Below, piece after piece: positions 1 through 8,191 of a DNA stretch of 64,000 bases; positions within the stretch are counted from its first letter, which is position 1, and the number at the start of each line of letters is the position of its first letter. The stretch is from assembly GCA_958295915.1 (NCBI GenBank), contig OY282381.1:1262722-1326721 (forward strand), read 5' to 3'. Below the pieces are notes generated by a model. The model saw only the letters and a list, made by a program, of their open reading frames with translations, was not told the origin of the DNA and searched no databases. The DNA is from an uncultured Caldilineaceae bacterium (GTDB taxonomy: Bacteria > Chloroflexota > Anaerolineae > Caldilineales > Caldilineaceae). The position numbers and the translations under genes were made by a program.

Positions 1-806
1 ACGATCAACTCGACGGGGCGAGGTTCGACGATGACCATAAAGGGCGCAAAAGCGGCGACCTCGGCGCGACGGGCCGGCAGCTCGAGCGGGCCACGCATAC
101 TGTTCAAGCCGACACCCACGGCCACAACCTGGCCGGCAAACGGCGCGCGTATCCGCCGTTCTTCGACCTGACGCTCCAGCGCGGTTACAGCCAACTGCGC
201 GCGGGCGACCGCCTGAATCAGGGACGGGTCGACGCTATTCTCTACTTCGCGCCTGTTCAAGCGGGCCAGTTCGAGTTCGACCTCCTGCAGAGAGATCTCG
301 GTGGCGTTGCCCGACTGACGCGCCCGTTCCAACAGCAGTTCGGCGCGGCGCACATCCAGCTGCGCTCTCTCCAGGTTGAAGGTCTGCTCGTTTTCATAGA
401 CCCAGAGCACACTCTCCGCCTTGGAGAGATCCAAACGGGCCTGGTCCAACTGCTCCAGCAGATCGGGCATAATCAACTCGGTCAGAATCTCGCCCTCTTC
501 GGCTTCTTCGCCTTCCTGAACAAAGACGGCAGCCAATTGGCCATCAACGCCAAAGGCGAGCGGCGCCCAACGCAACGGCGCCACTTCTGCGATCAGTTGA
601 AAACGATCGACCACGGTGCCGCGGGAGACCGTATACCTCTTCTGTTCCGAGAGCACGGGCGTTGGCCAGGGTGTCGGCGTCGGCACGGCGCGGACAGGCG
701 CGAGACAGCCGGCGACGGCAAACGCGACCAACAGCAGTAGCCATATCATGCTGCGCGGCGATCGGGAACGCGCAATGGGTCTCTGCAACGGGGAATCAGG
801 CATCAT
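1..806 (-). CDS. HlyD/RND-type periplasmic adaptor lipoprotein (3' end beyond window)
   Basis: One open frame runs from the ATG at 806-804 off the left edge, so only the N-terminal part (about 268 residues) is seen. It starts with a basic stretch, a hydrophobic segment and a lipobox ending AVAGC near residue 34, which marks a lipoprotein. A biotinyl-lipoyl-like half follows (GQLAAVFVQEGEEAEEGEIL), then a long alpha-helical hairpin rich in E, L, A and R, then the return of the lipoyl domain (RIRAPFAGQVVAVGVG). This is the domain order of membrane fusion proteins of tripartite or ABC efflux pumps. The pump gene would lie to the left. A tandem repeat with operator-like features lies just upstream (811-852). 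Confidence 0.8.
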   Translation of the reverse strand, partial: MMPDSPLQRPIARSRSPRSMIWLLLLVAFAVAGCLAPVRAVPTPTPWPTPVLSEQKRYTVSRGTVVDRFQLIAEVAPLRWAPLAFGVDGQLAAVFVQEGEEAEEGEILTELIMPDLLEQLDQARLDLSKAESVLWVYENEQTFNLERAQLDVRRAELLLERARQSGNATEISLQEVELELARLNRREVENSVDPSLIQAVARAQLAVTALERQVEERRIRAPFAGQVVAVGVGLNSMRGPLELPARRAEVAAFAPFMVIVEPRPVELI

Positions 807-810
807 CTAT

Positions 811-852
811 ACAGTTCTGTACAGTGTAAAAACGTAACAGTGTAAAAACGTA
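811..852. promoter_or_regulatory. Exact 16-bp tandem repeat, possible operator
   Basis: The 16-mer ACAGTGTAAAAACGTA occurs twice without a gap (821-836 and 837-852). It follows the imperfect dyad ACAGTTCTGTACAGTGT. The block lies 5 to 46 bp upstream of the adaptor gene start at 806, where a repressor would act. TetR-family regulators often control such efflux adaptors, but no regulator gene is visible here, so the assignment is inference. Confidence 0.35.
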
Positions 853-1040
853 CGCGTGCAGGTTAAAAGATTCGGGACGCTATACCAGCATCTCCTGACA
901 AGGCTAATGGCAAACGCCAACATTGTCAAGCCGATGGAGCAGTGGCCAGTGGATCGTGGTTGTCGGTTGTTTTCTTTTTGGCTCTGTGTTACCATAATTT
1001 GGCGCTACCATACGTGCGTGATGCCTGAGCTGGAGCAGAA

Positions 1041-2339
1041 ATGATGGCTATGGTCTTGCTGCGCAGGACTGGTATGTGGATTGAGACTGCTTTGGCTGGG
1101 TCGCTGTCGCCGCCAGTGCGCCGGGTCATGCGGATCGAAATCTCCATGTCTCTGGCCTACGGCGCGTTCTACGCCATCACCCTACCGTTTACGCCGGTCG
1201 TGCTGCGCCGTTTGGGCGCTAGTGTCGATATGCTGGCGCTCTATACCTCTCTGGCCTTCATCGGCTCGGTGTTCACCTCCTTCAGCATTGTATTGATGCG
1301 CCGTCGTCGCACCATAAGCCTGATCGTCTTCTGCTGGCTGGTGGGTCGGTCGCTCTTTCTTCTGGTAGCCTTCATTTCTGAGGCGCCGCCGCTGATGGCG
1401 ATCGGCGCCCTCTTCTGGCTGTTAGAGGCTTTCGTCATTCCCGCCTACACACGGGTCATCCAGAAGGTCTATCCCGACGCAGCGCGCGGCAAAGTTATGT
1501 CCACTGTGCGCATGGGGCAGGTCGCGGCAATCCTTCTCATCACGCCCCTGGCTGGATGGGCGCTGGATCAGGTGGGGTACCGGGCGCTCTTTCCTCTGGG
1601 CGCGCTCTTTGGCATCCTCGCCACCTACTTTTTCACGCGGATTGACATAGACGAGGGGGTACTGCCGCCGCGCCAGACCAAGACCTTTGCCGATCTCTGG
1701 CAGATCGTGCGCAGCGATCGAAACTTCTCGATCTATTTGCTCAGTTACTCTCTGTTCGGTATGGGTGGGCTGATGGCCTGGCCGCTCTACCCGATCGTGC
1801 AGGTGGACCGCCTGCAACTCTCCTACTCGGAGATCGGGCTGCTGGGGTTAGTCGAGTCGACGGCCTGGCTGTTGAGCTATCTGCTGTGGGGACGCACGAT
1901 CGATCGGCGCGGCGGGCTCTATGTCGTGCGCGCCGTCTGCGCCATCTCGATGATGACTCCGCTGAACTATCTGGTGGCCACGTCCGGCTGGATGTTGCTG
2001 CCGTCTACCATCACCCGGGGCATCGTGATGGGGGGATTCGAGTTGGGGCGGTTCAACGCCGGCATCCAGTTGGCTGATCCGGAGCGAGTGCCTGAATACG
2101 CCGCCATTCAGTCCACAGTGGTTGGGCTGCGCGGCATTGTGGCCCCACTGCTGACGATAGGGCTTCTGCGGCTCGGGGTAGCGCACAGCGCCATCTTCCT
2201 GCTCAGCGTCCTGTTCCTGGCGTTGGGGTGGGTAATGTTTGGCCGCGTGCAGGCGCCGACGCCCGCGGACGAAGGCTTCCACAAGCGGCAACGGCTACGC
2301 GCCCGCTGGCCGTTTCGGCGGCGGATACCGCGTGTGTAG
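1041..2339 (+). CDS. Major facilitator superfamily transporter
   Basis: A protein of 432 residues, almost entirely hydrophobic helices separated by short basic loops, with about ten to twelve transmembrane segments. A basic loop RRRRTISL after the second helix pair matches the conserved cytoplasmic loop of MFS carriers. Two six-helix halves can be seen, joined by the linker around residues 200-225 (DEGVLPPRQTKTFADLWQ). The C-terminal tail is strongly basic and cytosolic. The substrate cannot be read from sequence; the general form suggests a drug or metabolite exporter. ATG codons lie at 1041 and 1044, with only a weak GGAG upstream. The next gene starts 30 bp downstream. Confidence 0.8.
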   Translation: MMAMVLLRRTGMWIETALAGSLSPPVRRVMRIEISMSLAYGAFYAITLPFTPVVLRRLGASVDMLALYTSLAFIGSVFTSFSIVLMRRRRTISLIVFCWLVGRSLFLLVAFISEAPPLMAIGALFWLLEAFVIPAYTRVIQKVYPDAARGKVMSTVRMGQVAAILLITPLAGWALDQVGYRALFPLGALFGILATYFFTRIDIDEGVLPPRQTKTFADLWQIVRSDRNFSIYLLSYSLFGMGGLMAWPLYPIVQVDRLQLSYSEIGLLGLVESTAWLLSYLLWGRTIDRRGGLYVVRAVCAISMMTPLNYLVATSGWMLLPSTITRGIVMGGFELGRFNAGIQLADPERVPEYAAIQSTVVGLRGIVAPLLTIGLLRLGVAHSAIFLLSVLFLALGWVMFGRVQAPTPADEGFHKRQRLRARWPFRRRIPRV

Positions 2340-2369
2340 TGGCTAGTGATCAGGAGAGAATGCAACTGC

Positions 2370-5300
2370 ATGAGTAACCACTTTTTCGAACAGCCGATTC
2401 TGAATTCTCCCTATGACGCGCCCCAAAAACATTGGGAACTGGATGCGAATGGGCAGCCCACGCAGCAGGCGCTCGACTGGCGCCGTCGGGCCGCGTTCAT
2501 CACCCCAATCCCGAAACCCAGGAAGCGCAGGAAGAACAAGGAAGAAGCAACACAGCACCGCCTCGTCCTGGACGAAGGCAAAGGGTTGTCTACCGACGCG
2601 CAACAGTACGACCCCACATCCATTATCAATCGTGTGCGTGAAGAGGTCGAAAAATGGCGCACGCTACCCGATCCAAAGGATTGGCGCGTTACAGCCGAGA
2701 CCGCACGCCTTCTCCAGCACTGGCGACACCACCGATTCAGCAACGTTCGTCCGTTCTTCTGCCAGGTGGAAGCGGTAGAGACCGCCATTTGGCTGACCGA
2801 AGTCGCGCCAAGAGTCGGCCGAGTCGGGAGGGACCTGCTTGCCCATCTGGAGAGCGCCAACAACGACGCCAACCCAGGCCTGAACCGCCTGGCGCTCAAG
2901 CTGGCTACCGGCGCCGGCAAGACCACCGTCATGGCGATGTTGATCGCCTGGCAGACTATCAACGCGGCGCGCCGGCCGCAGAGCCGCCGCTTCACGCGCG
3001 GCTTCCTGGTGGTCACGCCCGGCATTACGATCAAGGACCGCCTGCGCGTGCTGCAGCCCAACGACCCGGACAGCTACTACCGCAGCCGCGAGTTGATCCC
3101 CAGCGACATGGCGCCCGATCTGGACAAGGCCAAGATCGTCATCACCAACTACCACGCCTTCAAGCTGCGTGAACGCCTGGAACTGTCCAAAGGCGGCCGT
3201 TCTTTGCTCCAGGGGCGAGGCGAGGCGTTACAGACCCTGGAAACCGAGGGCCAGATGCTGCAACGGGTTATGCCCGCTCTTATGGGCGTAAAGAACATCC
3301 TGGTCCTCAACGATGAAGCGCATCATTGCTATCGCGAAAGGCCAGGCGAGGATCAGGAAGGCGCGCTCAAGGGAGATGAGAGGAAGGAGGCCGAAAAGAA
3401 CAAGGAGGCCGCCCGCCTGTGGATCTCGGGGCTTGAAACAGTGGGCAGAAAACTTGGCGTCAAGCGGGTGATGGATCTCTCGGCGACGCCCTTCTTTCTG
3501 CGCGGGTCAGGCTATGCCGAAGGCACGTTGTTCCCCTGGACGATGAGCGACTTCTCGCTCATGGATGCCATCGAATGCGGCATCGTCAAACTGCCGCGCG
3601 TGCCGGTGGCCGACAACATCCCCGGCGGCGAAATGCCCAAATTTCGCAATCTCTGGGAACACATACGCGCCGACATGCCCAGGAAGGGGCGAGGCAAGGC
3701 CAAGCATCTCGATCCCCTGAACCTGCCCGTGGAGCTGCAGACAGCGCTGGATGCCCTGTACGGGCATTACCAGAAGACGTTCGCGCGCATGCGGGAGGCA
3801 GGCATTGGCGTGCCGCCGTGCTTTATTGTGGTCTGCAACAATACCTCGACCTCGAAGCTGGTCTACGACTACATCTCCGGCTTCCAGCGCGAGAACGACG
3901 ATGGCTCAACCACGCTGGCGCCCGGCCGCCTGGCCCTGTTTCGCAACTTCGACGAACAGGGCAACCGCTACTCACGCCCGCGCACGCTGTTGATCGACAG
4001 CCAGCAGCTGGAGTCCGGCGACGCGTTGGACAGGAATTTCCGCACTATGGCCGCTGCCGAGATCGAACGCTTTCGGCGCGAGATCATCGAGCGCAGCGGC
4101 GATCGGCGCCAGGCCGAGAACATCAGCGACCAGGATCTCCTGCGCGAGGTCATGAACACCGTGGGCAAACCAGGACGGCTGGGGGATTCGATTCGCTGTG
4201 TGGTGTCGGTCTCCATGCTCACCGAAGGGTGGGACGCCAATACCGTGACCCATGTCCTCGGCGCGCGCGCCTTCGGGACGCAGCTGCTCTGCGAGCAGGT
4301 CATCGGGCGCGCGCTGCGTCGGCAATCCTACGATCTCAATGAAAACGGCCTGTTCGACGTCGAGTACGCAGATGTATTGGGGATCCCATTCGACTTTACG
4401 GCCAAGCCCGTCGTGGTTACGCCAAAGCCGCCGCGCGAGACCGTTCAGGTGCGGGCCGTGCGGCCCGAACGCGACGCGCTGGAGATTCGTTTTCCGCGCG
4501 TGGCCGGGTATAGAGTGGAGCTGCCGACAGAGCGGCTCAGCGCCGCGTTCAGCGCGGATTCGACGCTGGAACTTACGCCGGATCTGGTTGGCCCGTCGAT
4601 CACAATGAACCAGGGGATTATCGGCGAGAGCGTCGACCTGACGCTGGATCACACCAGGATGCGGCGCTCGACCCTGCTCTATTATCTGACCAAGTATCTT
4701 CTCTACACCAAGTGGCGCGACCCGGGCGCAGAACCCAAGCTGCATCTTTTCGGGCAACTCAAGCGCATCACCAGACAGTGGCTTGATGGCTATCTTGTCT
4801 GCAAGGGCCACACTACCCCGGCCCAACTTATGTACCAGGAGCTGGCAGACATAGCCTGCGAGCGCATCACGGCCGCCATCACGCGCGCGCAGATCGGCAA
4901 TCGTCCGGTCAAGGCCATGCTCGATCCATACAACCCATACGGTTCCACAGCGCATGTCAACTTCCATACGTCCAAGACCCATCGCTACCAAACGGATGCC
5001 CGCCGCTGCCACGTCAACTGGGTCATTCTGGATAGCGACTGGGAGGCGGAGTTTTGTCGCGTGGTCGAATCCCACCCGCGCGTCAAAGCCTACGTCAAGA
5101 ATCACAGTCTCGGTTTCGAGGTTCCCTACCGCAACGGCTCCGCAACGCGCGCCTACATCCCGGACTTTCTCGTCCTCGTCGACGACGGCCATGGCGAGGA
5201 TGATCTCTTGCATCTGGTCGTCGAGATCAAAGGCTATCGAGGAGAGGATGCCAAAGCGAAGAAGGAGGCCATGGACACCTACTGGACGCCTGGCGTGAAC

Positions 5301-5405
5301 AATCACGGCGGTTGCGGCAGATGGGCTTTTGCCGAGTTCACAGATGTGTATGAGATCGGGCGGACATTCTGCAATCTGATCAAACAGTTTCTGCCCAGAA
5401 GCTGA
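2370..5405 (+). CDS. Type III-like restriction enzyme, helicase-nuclease (Res) subunit
   Basis: A superfamily 2 helicase with a C-terminal nuclease, 1011 residues from the ATG at 2370 (AGGAGAG lies 11 bp upstream; a GTG at 2346 is less likely). Walker A is LATGAGKTT near residue 180, the Walker B box is NDEAHH near 314, motif III is SATPFF near 370, and motif VI is EQVIGRALRRQ near 640. The tail carries a PD-(D/E)XK site: YIPDF near 929 and VVEIKGY near 951. This is the architecture of type III restriction subunits that translocate or switch on DNA and cut. Its methyltransferase partner lies 2.8 kb downstream, separated by a protease and two toxin-antitoxin modules, rather than directly upstream as is usual. 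Confidence 0.88.
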   Translation: MSNHFFEQPILNSPYDAPQKHWELDANGQPTQQALDWRRRAAFITPIPKPRKRRKNKEEATQHRLVLDEGKGLSTDAQQYDPTSIINRVREEVEKWRTLPDPKDWRVTAETARLLQHWRHHRFSNVRPFFCQVEAVETAIWLTEVAPRVGRVGRDLLAHLESANNDANPGLNRLALKLATGAGKTTVMAMLIAWQTINAARRPQSRRFTRGFLVVTPGITIKDRLRVLQPNDPDSYYRSRELIPSDMAPDLDKAKIVITNYHAFKLRERLELSKGGRSLLQGRGEALQTLETEGQMLQRVMPALMGVKNILVLNDEAHHCYRERPGEDQEGALKGDERKEAEKNKEAARLWISGLETVGRKLGVKRVMDLSATPFFLRGSGYAEGTLFPWTMSDFSLMDAIECGIVKLPRVPVADNIPGGEMPKFRNLWEHIRADMPRKGRGKAKHLDPLNLPVELQTALDALYGHYQKTFARMREAGIGVPPCFIVVCNNTSTSKLVYDYISGFQRENDDGSTTLAPGRLALFRNFDEQGNRYSRPRTLLIDSQQLESGDALDRNFRTMAAAEIERFRREIIERSGDRRQAENISDQDLLREVMNTVGKPGRLGDSIRCVVSVSMLTEGWDANTVTHVLGARAFGTQLLCEQVIGRALRRQSYDLNENGLFDVEYADVLGIPFDFTAKPVVVTPKPPRETVQVRAVRPERDALEIRFPRVAGYRVELPTERLSAAFSADSTLELTPDLVGPSITMNQGIIGESVDLTLDHTRMRRSTLLYYLTKYLLYTKWRDPGAEPKLHLFGQLKRITRQWLDGYLVCKGHTTPAQLMYQELADIACERITAAITRAQIGNRPVKAMLDPYNPYGSTAHVNFHTSKTHRYQTDARRCHVNWVILDSDWEAEFCRVVESHPRVKAYVKNHSLGFEVPYRNGSATRAYIPDFLVLVDDGHGEDDLLHLVVEIKGYRGEDAKAKKEAMDTYWTPGVNNHGGCGRWAFAEFTDVYEIGRTFCNLIKQFLPRS

Positions 5406-5705
5406 CCATCCGCGCCCTGCGTCTCCGCGTCTCCGCGTCTTTGCGTTTTATAGCAGTATGGCGCGTAACCGGATGCCCCCAAATCCAGGATGCGCCCCCG
5501 CCAGAATCAGAAGCTTGCCAATCATACGGCCATGCGGTTATATTGAGCATGGATGTTGTCAGATTTGGCTACCCGGCGCCGGACAAGAATTAGAATTATT
5601 GACAACAACGAGGCTATGATCTACCCTGAAAGTTCACATCCGCCCCTTTGACAGCGCATCGCGTTCCCGGTCTGCATAGTGCAGACCAGCGGTCATGGGC
5701 AGAGA
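5406..5705. other. Intergenic stretch with a CGTCT-type repeat
   Basis: No convincing gene. Bases 5413-5450 hold a short iteration of GCGTCTCCGCGTCTTTGCG. It belongs to the same dispersed low-complexity family seen near 10985, 53260, 56160 and 59560. The rest becomes visibly richer in A+T towards the following protease gene, consistent with the edge of an acquired segment. Confidence 0.6.
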
Positions 5706-6686
5706 ATGGAAGAGGAAATGGAAGAGGAAATACAAGAGGCGTTACAGACCTTAGCTGCTAAACGTCAACGACCGGTGCTTTGCCTTCTTGGAGATATGGA
5801 TCAGCATTCTCTCCATACGGTGCGCGCCCTTGCGCTTGAACTCGAAACATTCAATACGGTATCGGTACTGTTGAATTCCCCTGGGGGTGACATTGAGGAC
5901 GCCTACAGGATGGCGCTGGCGTTGCGAGAATACGCGCAGGATATCGAAGTGCTTGTGCCCGCCTGGGCAAAAAGCGCTGCGACCTTTTTCTGTCTCGCCG
6001 CAGATACCATTCATATCGGACGGTATGGAGAGTTGGGACCTCTCGACCCGCAGAGGCTAAATCTGCGAGGAAGCGCAATGCCAGTTTCTGCGTTGGAATC
6101 ATTCAATGCACTTTATCAACTTCTTACCTACTCTCTGGACTCATTAGATGGAATCATTCAGCGGTTGTTAATGAACGCTCCTCCTATGGATATTCCCTAT
6201 GCAATAGAACACGCGCAACCGTTATTCGCCGCAATCGTGTCGCCATTGTACTCCCGAGTTGACCTGCATGAACTGGGCGAAGCAGGAAGGTCATTGGCTA
6301 TCAGCGAGGACTATGCAGTGAGGGTAATGGAGAGATGGGGGTATTCAGAGATAGGAAATGATGAAAGACGGCAGATAGCACGGCGTTTAACTTGGGGTTA
6401 TCCAACACATGGATTTGTCATTGATTTAACCGAAGCCCAACAGGTCGGGCTGAATGCCGAAAGGCTAGACGACGAATCTGATGTGTTGTGTTGGAAGATA
6501 CGGGATATATTCAACAGAGCTGCTATCCCTAGCTACATTGACATTGCATTCCCACATCCACAAAATAACCACTCCAATCTGGATGATGACCAGATATTTC
6601 AAGGAGAAAAGAACGAACATGATGACGAACCAAAAGGAGAGGAAACTGCCGAAAGCAGCCCGGATGGGCAACAGAATTCCGTGTAG
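5706..6686 (+). CDS. SDH-type (ClpP-fold) serine protease
   Basis: A protein of 326 residues from ATG 5706; a GTG at 5679 is also in frame. LLNSPGGDIEDAY (residues 54-66) is the oxyanion strand and AKSAATFF (about 88-95) carries the likely nucleophilic serine. The following GRYGELGPLDPQ matches the SDH_sah branch of the ClpP fold (serine dehydrogenase proteinase, PF01972). These proteins cleave or bind polypeptides, some at membranes, and are usually not part of ClpXP. The tail after residue 285 is acidic and probably disordered. The gene is clearly A+T-richer than its neighbours, suggesting recent transfer. Its place inside a restriction locus suggests a defence role, but this is inference. 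Confidence 0.75.
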   Translation: MEEEMEEEIQEALQTLAAKRQRPVLCLLGDMDQHSLHTVRALALELETFNTVSVLLNSPGGDIEDAYRMALALREYAQDIEVLVPAWAKSAATFFCLAADTIHIGRYGELGPLDPQRLNLRGSAMPVSALESFNALYQLLTYSLDSLDGIIQRLLMNAPPMDIPYAIEHAQPLFAAIVSPLYSRVDLHELGEAGRSLAISEDYAVRVMERWGYSEIGNDERRQIARRLTWGYPTHGFVIDLTEAQQVGLNAERLDDESDVLCWKIRDIFNRAAIPSYIDIAFPHPQNNHSNLDDDQIFQGEKNEHDDEPKGEETAESSPDGQQNSV

Positions 6687-6723
6687 GCAAGAGAAGCTAT
6701 CCGAGAGGCCGTCCCTTCTTATA

Positions 6724-6954
6724 ATGGAATGGTTACGTCAAAGGCGAATTTGCGGCATACGCGATGTGCCCTTCATGCCCTATGAGGAGAAACCATCCAA
6801 GAAGAGATCACAGGCAGTTGCCGCGCCTGCGTCCCGGAGCCGGTACCGGTTGCCCGATATGAGTGTGGGAGATGCGAACGCGGCCGACCCGCTCGAAACG
6901 TATTCGTGGCAGGATCTGCGCGGACTGATCTACGGAGAGCCGGAGTCACAGTGA
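6724..6954 (+). pseudogene. VapB-like antitoxin, probably N-terminally truncated
   Basis: The frame ends in TGA at 6952-6954, overlapping the GTG start of the PIN toxin by two bases, as in coupled toxin-antitoxin pairs. The last 30 residues (MSVGDANAADPLETYSWQDL and onward to RGLIYGEPESQ) look like the toxin-binding tail of VapB antitoxins. The part before it, from ATG 6724 or 6775, has no recognisable ribbon-helix-helix or AbrB DNA-binding domain. The N-terminus may have been lost when the protease gene, which ends at 6686, was joined here. A very small functional antitoxin remains possible. Confidence 0.5.
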
Positions 6955-7391
6955 TTGCGGTCGATACGAACCTGCTCGTCTACGCGCATCGCCGGGACTC
7001 AGACTTGCACGAAGCTGCGTATGCGGTTTTGCGTGATTTGGCTGAAGGAGACAGGGTCTGGGCGATTCCCTGGCCTTGTTGTTATGAGTTTCTCAGCGTC
7101 GTGACAAATCACCGCATCTGGAAGGGGGCCGCCACGCAGCCGGAACGCGCGTGGCGGCAACTCGAAGCGTGGACTGCGTCGCCGTGTAATCGCCTGCTCG
7201 GCGAGACCGACGACTTTTTTGAGATCTTGGGTGGCCTCGTACAGCGTCCGCAGGTGCGAGGCGCCATCGTGCATGACGCGCGGATTGCCGCGATCTGCCT
7301 TGCGCACGGTACGGAAGCGCTGCTCACCCGCGATCGGGACTTCGCATTATTTCCGGAGCTCACCACGCGAGATCCATTCCACCGCCAGTGA
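6951..7391 (+). CDS. vapC: VapC-like PIN-domain ribonuclease toxin
   Basis: A 146-residue PIN domain with a GTG start at 6951 inside the stop region of the upstream antitoxin-like frame. It begins IAVDTNLLVYAHRRDS, giving the first catalytic Asp (D5). CCYEFLSVV gives the conserved Glu, VHDARIAAICL the third acidic residue, and LLTRDRDFALFPELT the C-terminal acidic pair. All four PIN positions are present, so the toxin looks intact. VapC proteins cut tRNA or rRNA when free of VapB. Because the partner looks truncated, it is unclear how this toxin is neutralised. Confidence 0.82.
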   Translation: MIAVDTNLLVYAHRRDSDLHEAAYAVLRDLAEGDRVWAIPWPCCYEFLSVVTNHRIWKGAATQPERAWRQLEAWTASPCNRLLGETDDFFEILGGLVQRPQVRGAIVHDARIAAICLAHGTEALLTRDRDFALFPELTTRDPFHRQ

Positions 7392-7536
7392 CCGCCGGAA
7401 AGACAGTAAGCAAAAAGACCGTAGCGGCCCCTCACTCATGGCGAGGCGTCATGCGCCAACATCCCCACCGCCGCGTATCAGGCCGTGCATGAACGAATAG
7501 TGGTCAGTGGCCACCAACTCAATCAGACGGTAACCC

Positions 7537-7827
7537 ATGAACAGAGATGACGTCCTGAAACTGCTGCGAGCGCACAAGGCGACCCTGGCGCAACGCTTCG
7601 GCGTGACCGAACTCGCCCTGTTCGGCTCATTCGCACGCGATCAGGCTGCCGACGACAGCGACGTGGACATCCTGGTGGGGTTTGACGGCCCTGCCACGTC
7701 GAAGCGCTACTTCGGGACGCAGTTCTACATTGAAGACCTGCTGGGCCGCCAGGTCGATCTGGTCACTGACAAGGCGCTGCGGGCGGAATTGCGGCCCTAT
7801 GTGGAGCGGGAGATTGTCAATGTATGA
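7537..7827 (+). CDS. mntA: MntA-type minimal nucleotidyltransferase antitoxin
   Basis: A 96-residue single-domain nucleotidyltransferase. GSFARDQAADDSDVDILV has the GSx10DxD active site (G-S, then D-x-D), and VDLVTDKALR carries the third carboxylate. MntA antitoxins inactivate their HEPN partner by adding AMP to a tyrosine near its active site. The stop overlaps the start of the HEPN gene by 8 bp (7820-7827), so the pair is translationally coupled. A copy of the GTGGTCAGTGGCCAC dispersed repeat lies just upstream at 7501. Confidence 0.87.
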   Translation: MNRDDVLKLLRAHKATLAQRFGVTELALFGSFARDQAADDSDVDILVGFDGPATSKRYFGTQFYIEDLLGRQVDLVTDKALRAELRPYVEREIVNV

Positions 7828-8191
7828 CGCGGACCATGAAGCGCGCGGCTGGCGTTTCTACATTCAGGACATGATCGAATTCAGCCAAAAAGTTCTGTCC
7901 TATACGGATGGACTGGACCAGGATGCGTTTATCACCGATGGGCTCACCTACGACGCTACCCTGCGCAATCTCGAACTTATCGGCGAGGCGGCCACCCATA
8001 TACCGAGCGAGGTGCGCGAAGCACACCCGCAGATTCAATGGCGCAGCATCATAGGAACGCGAAACCGCGTGGCTCATGGTTATCTGGGAATAGACGACGA
8101 CGTTATCTGGGACATCATCCAGACCGACATCCCGAATCTTCTGCCCGCATTGCGCAACCTGTTGGACACAACAAGTGAGGATAGCAAGTAG
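7820..8191 (+). CDS. hepT: HepT-type HEPN ribonuclease toxin
   Basis: A 123-residue HEPN-domain protein of the DUF86 group. The motif RNRVAHGY near residues 81-88 is the family's RNase site R-x4-6-H followed by the tyrosine that MntA AMPylates. The ATG at 7820 lies inside the end of mntA. The stop TAG (8189-8191) is followed directly by the ATG of the methyltransferase, with no spacer, so toxin, antitoxin and methyltransferase are probably one transcript and the last two may be coupled in translation. Confidence 0.87.
   Translation: MYDADHEARGWRFYIQDMIEFSQKVLSYTDGLDQDAFITDGLTYDATLRNLELIGEAATHIPSEVREAHPQIQWRSIIGTRNRVAHGYLGIDDDVIWDIIQTDIPNLLPALRNLLDTTSEDSK

Noticed and set aside
3972..5306. 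444-codon open frame on the minus strand inside the restriction helicase gene
   Set aside because: It is antisense to a gene with clear helicase motifs, has no recognisable domain, and long antisense frames are common in GC-rich DNA.
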